Assembly: GCA_000999395.1 (NCBI GenBank)
Contig: LCOM01000009.1
Span: forward strand, 1 to 15,086
Reading direction: 5' to 3'
Source of the DNA: Parcubacteria group bacterium GW2011_GWA2_47_7
GTDB lineage: Bacteria > Patescibacteriota > Minisyncoccia > Phycocordibacterales > UBA6899
Length of the DNA: 15,086 nt
This document shows, piece after piece, positions 11,860 through 15,086 of this stretch (the stretch's first letter is position 1; every line of letters starts with the position of its first letter). The notes under the pieces are model-generated. The model was not told where the DNA came from. It saw only the letters and a list, made by a program, of their open reading frames with translations, and did no database searches. A program made the translations under genes and the position numbers.

Positions 11860-14800
11860 CTAAAAAAAGCTGATGCGTTCTAGAATATTTTCAATTTCGC
11901 CGATCAACCCAACCCTCGTCTTCATTTGAAATACTGGGGTGATATACTCTGGGTTGACCACCTCAAACACTGGACTCTGCAGTTGTCCGTAGCCGGACTT
12001 CTGAACGTTCAACCGATAGGTCCCTTGGGGAAGCAGGAGTGAAAAATGGCCATTCGCGTCAGTTTCCTCAGTAGCCCTCAATCCGAATTGCGCTGCATCC
12101 CAATCGACAAATACGCCGGAATCTGGATTAAATGCCTGAACCAATATGCGTGCACCAGAAAGAGCATGATTCTCTTCATCGGTTACACGACCGCTTTCGA
12201 TAATATCCAACAGACCGAGCGGGGTCTTTTCCGATGAATTTCCAAGTCGATCGACTGCAACAACACTAAGCTCAGACAATCCTATTCCACTAAGTATCAC
12301 GTCTGCCTCCCACAAGCCACTCCTTGTTTCACGGACCAATGCCATCGTCTCGTCATCATTACTCGAAACAGAAGTCGGAGTTTCTGTTGCACTTGAGAAA
12401 GATCGATATAAAGTTGCTGACTGTGTATCATTATTTTCAAGGGATAACTTGATATGTAATTTATCTCCTTCCGCAATAAAAAACCTTGAAGTTCCTGTAG
12501 GCTCACTCAGGGAAGGTCTCGGGTAAAACACAAGTTCACCTCGCGAGAGCGCAAAGCTTCCGATATGTGGCGGGGTGGTATCTATGGTAATTTTTGTGGT
12601 GACCACAGGAGAGACGTTCCCGGCCGCATCAACCGACCTCACTGATACAATGTATGTTCCGTCGGTCAACTGAAGAGGGTGCTTAATCGTCGCTTGTGCT
12701 TTTTTCGTGAGATAACCACGCGTAATAAGTGCCGTATACCACGAACCATCCACCCCCTTGGCATCATCTAATGCAGAGGAAAAAGCCCCTCGCTCTTTTT
12801 GAATTGCATATTCTACATATTCAATTCCAGAAAGTGTGTCACTCACCTCACTCACAAAGTTAAGCGTAAATGATTCGCGAAACGCCGTATTTGGTAACTT
12901 GATCGGAGCAACTGATGGAGGGGTATTGTCAATCGTAGTTCCAATTATTTTTACCCCTGGCGAGACGCCGTCTGTTGTTTCAAGCTTTAGCTGGTATCCA
13001 CTACCCTCTCTCAATTTACTGACATCCCAATCATAGGTATTTCCTTGAATCGATTTCTTGATTATCACGAATGGACCATTCGTACCATCTCGATATGAAA
13101 GCGTCGGGGCGGTGGTGGTGTCTCCATCGGAATCCGCGATATCCCAGCGTATTATTGCAACATGATTGAGCCCACCCCCTAATCGCGGAGAACGAAATCG
13201 AATCGTCGGCGAGTCATTTTTTATGATTGTCAGTGTCGTGGGTGCACTTTGATTATCCGCCACATCTGTTGCGGTAATCGTGATGGTATTTACTCCGTGT
13301 TCACGAATAGTCACCCCGTCAACGACAAATTTTCCAGACACCGCGGTTACCCCCTCATATGTCAATCCTCCGGTAACTGCAATTTTTACCAGCGATTCGG
13401 GTTCTGCATTACCCTTTACACTTAATTGCACCCCCGCGCGATCTGCATCCTCATCCTCGGATTCTGAAATTACCATCTTGTCCGCAGGAAACGTTACGAT
13501 CGGTGACTCGGGCGGACCGAAATCAACGACAATCGTTTTATTGCTCACACCATAGTAGCCACGCTTGTCAGTCGCGCGGATGGACATCACATGTGCACCA
13601 TCAGAGAGATTCGATAGATGAATCGAGAATGACTGCCTAAATCCCTCACCAAGGTCATTCAAATCATCTACATTGATCCACTCATCATCGCCACCCTCTC
13701 TGTATTCAACCGCAACAACTGGTGATTGAATAAGCCCGAGTACTTTCTCTGCTATCGCTTCGCCGGAAATGGTTACGGATGTTTTATTTGTCACCTCCTT
13801 TGCATTACCCTCCAATCGAACAATCGGCAAATAATTGCGCACGCTAATTTCCCCTGTTGCTGCGACCGCTTTTTCATAACCATCATCAACAGTAACGCGA
13901 AGTAGATATTCGGCATCTGCAAAATCCATTGTTCTCCACTTCAATTCTGGGCTTTTTGAATTCTTCGAGAGCGTAACCCACGTCACTCCGCCGTCAGCGC
14001 TTAATTCATACAAGTACGTCAGAACATCACTATTTTCGTCCTGTACATTGACGCGAATGATTGTCGCGCGGGAAAGCACTTCTCCATTCTTTGGCGCATC
14101 AAAGGATAGTCTTGGTGGAATATTGTACTTCACACGAACGACAGCAGACTCACTTTCAAGTTCCGCATTATCATACGCGACCACAGAGAAGGCATTAACG
14201 CCACGTTGAAACTCCTTACTGATTGGGACATTCTCGAAATGGAATTTTCCACCTGCGTCAACATGCTGTTTCGAAAACAACTTTCCATTTACCGTAAGCA
14301 CAACCTCTGTATCGAGACGCGACACACCTGACACGGTTGTCGTGCCGGAAGAAAATACGTCTTTTTCGAGCGGATAAGTAATGACTGGCTTGGGGGGAGG
14401 TTCGATGCCAATATAGAAACGCCCACCGCTGACAATCGTATCACTTTCATTACCGGCAAGATCTCTTCCGTGCACGGAAACCTTCACCTCACCATCATGT
14501 CCACGTACGGGGTAATAGATAGTTTCAAAATGTGTCCCTCTGCCTTTTGATGTTAGAGTGATTGGTCCAGCAAACTGCTGTGCGACGCGTACGAGTGGCG
14601 GATTGTTTATATCAAGATCTTCTTCTGTGTCGACGGAGATTGTAACCTCTTCACCGTGGGAAACTGGTGGATTAACCGTAATACGAAATGCGGGAGGGGT
14701 ATGATCAATTGCTACTTCCCCAGATAAGGTCGAGGTAATTCGATTCAGATTGTCGGTTGCGGAAGCGATGATTCGATAATCTGAACGCTCGGGCATTCTG

Positions 14801-15086
14801 ACAACCTCCCACGCGTAGGATCCTTTCGCCGGCAAATTGGCAGCAATCAACGTGCTTGACGCCGGGTAATCTTTCGTCGTTGTGTAGTATAGGGAAACTG
14901 ATTTTACGGCAAGGTCTCGAGAATCATAAGGCTTTGATGTATCTGGGTGATCAAAATTTGTATCGTAAGAAATATTCATTAGACTTGCGACACTGGTGCT
15001 TGCAAGCGGTTGCTCGATGATAACAGTTGGGAGTGTGCGAACAGCTACCACTGAACTACCCTGTACCACTGGCGTCTGTACTTCAC
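11860..15086 (-). CDS. Giant multi-Ig-like extracellular protein with C-terminal carboxypeptidase-regulatory-like domain (N-terminus missing)
   Basis: About 1,075 residues are visible; the frame is open to the right edge, so the true start is outside (the GTG at 15069 is internal). The protein is a string of roughly eight Ig/fibronectin-like beta modules, marked by repeated ends such as ATDNLNR, GRDLAGNES, AYDNAELES, ATDKRGYYG, ATDVADNQS, SVDAAGNVS and AVDRLGNSS, and by linkers DHTPP, DNTPP and DTTPP. Residues ~958-1050 (counted from 15069) form a carboxypeptidase regulatory-like beta-sandwich (SGRVTDEENHALSGARI, TDANGHFSLLLPQGTYRL). I find no cysteine in the visible chain, typical of secreted proteins. 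The end (GEIENILERISFF) has no sortase signal or clear membrane helix. Probably a surface adhesin, stalk or S-layer-like protein; its first gene position suggests the TlpA-like, sensor and REC genes belong to the same system. Confidence 0.88.
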   Translation of the reverse strand, partial: EVQTPVVQGSSVVAVRTLPTVIIEQPLASTSVASLMNISYDTNFDHPDTSKPYDSRDLAVKSVSLYYTTTKDYPASSTLIAANLPAKGSYAWEVVRMPERSDYRIIASATDNLNRITSTLSGEVAIDHTPPAFRITVNPPVSHGEEVTISVDTEEDLDINNPPLVRVAQQFAGPITLTSKGRGTHFETIYYPVRGHDGEVKVSVHGRDLAGNESDTIVSGGRFYIGIEPPPKPVITYPLEKDVFSSGTTTVSGVSRLDTEVVLTVNGKLFSKQHVDAGGKFHFENVPISKEFQRGVNAFSVVAYDNAELESESAVVRVKYNIPPRLSFDAPKNGEVLSRATIIRVNVQDENSDVLTYLYELSADGGVTWVTLSKNSKSPELKWRTMDFADAEYLLRVTVDDGYEKAVAATGEISVRNYLPIVRLEGNAKEVTNKTSVTISGEAIAEKVLGLIQSPVVAVEYREGGDDEWINVDDLNDLGEGFRQSFSIHLSNLSDGAHVMSIRATDKRGYYGVSNKTIVVDFGPPESPIVTFPADKMVISESEDEDADRAGVQLSVKGNAEPESLVKIAVTGGLTYEGVTAVSGKFVVDGVTIREHGVNTITITATDVADNQSAPTTLTIIKNDSPTIRFRSPRLGGGLNHVAIIRWDIADSDGDTTTAPTLSYRDGTNGPFVIIKKSIQGNTYDWDVSKLREGSGYQLKLETTDGVSPGVKIIGTTIDNTPPSVAPIKLPNTAFRESFTLNFVSEVSDTLSGIEYVEYAIQKERGAFSSALDDAKGVDGSWYTALITRGYLTKKAQATIKHPLQLTDGTYIVSVRSVDAAGNVSPVVTTKITIDTTPPHIGSFALSRGELVFYPRPSLSEPTGTSRFFIAEGDKLHIKLSLENNDTQSATLYRSFSSATETPTSVSSNDDETMALVRETRSGLWEADVILSGIGLSELSVVAVDRLGNSSEKTPLGLLDIIESGRVTDEENHALSGARILVQAFNPDSGVFVDWDAAQFGLRATEETDANGHFSLLLPQGTYRLNVQKSGYGQLQSPVFEVVNPEYITPVFQMKTRVGLIGEIENILERISFF

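Noticed and set aside
1..15086. TGA recoded as glycine or tryptophan
   Set aside because: No recognised gene is interrupted by TGA; the avoidance of TGA as stop is noted but there is no sign of reassignment in this window.

Overview
The window looks like bacterial chromosome from a small-genome lineage. My best guess is Candidate Phyla Radiation/Patescibacteria, Parcubacteria group. This is inference from style, not from a marker gene: compact minus-strand operons, almost no Shine-Dalgarno sites, starts sitting just behind -10 boxes, a very large cysteine-free Ig-like surface protein, and an output-less Cache sensor. The standard code fits, because all genes are open without reading through TGA. 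None of the 15 recognised genes ends in TGA (9 TAA, 6 TAG). I see no rRNA, tRNA, CRISPR array, insertion sequence or phage gene.

Layout. (1) 1-803, plus: the 3' half of glmS (amino-sugar synthesis), closed by a strong terminator. (2) 896-1741, minus: a membrane-anchored or secreted trypsin-like (HtrA-type) protease without a PDZ domain, with its own terminator convergent to that of glmS. (3) 1981-2949, plus: a divergent proline dehydrogenase-like protein with a clear terminator. (4) 2983-3427: a gap with a 67-codon orphan reading frame and weak hairpins. (5) 3428-4885, minus: a sulfur/redox cluster of an ArsR-family regulator, glutaredoxin, membrane-anchored rhodanese and soluble rhodanese. 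The regulator has a near-consensus promoter whose predicted start point is the A of its ATG, and a 9-6-9 inverted repeat lies over that site. (6) 4974-9045, minus: a copper cluster of a small Cys/Met membrane protein, an HMA-TauE/DsbD-like fusion, a membrane-anchored cupredoxin-like protein and the Cu(I) ATPase CopA, ended by a terminator. (7) 9158-15086, minus: a signalling/surface cluster of a multi-Ig-like giant protein (N-terminus outside the window), a membrane-anchored TlpA-like protein whose CxxC has become NNQS, a multi-TM plus Cache receptor that stops at the inner face of its last helix, and a stand-alone response-regulator receiver.

How the parts may work together (inference). Cluster 6 would bind copper at the cell surface and membrane, move it through HMA domains and expel it with CopA. 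Cluster 5 resembles a reactive-sulfur response: the regulator has a Cys pair placed much as in persulfide-sensing BigR/SqrR proteins, and its neighbours are sulfur-transfer and thiol-redox proteins. Thiol/persulfide chemistry and Cu(I) chemistry are linked, so their adjacency may be functional. Cluster 7 may couple a surface adhesin or stalk to an external-signal receptor and a soluble REC protein.
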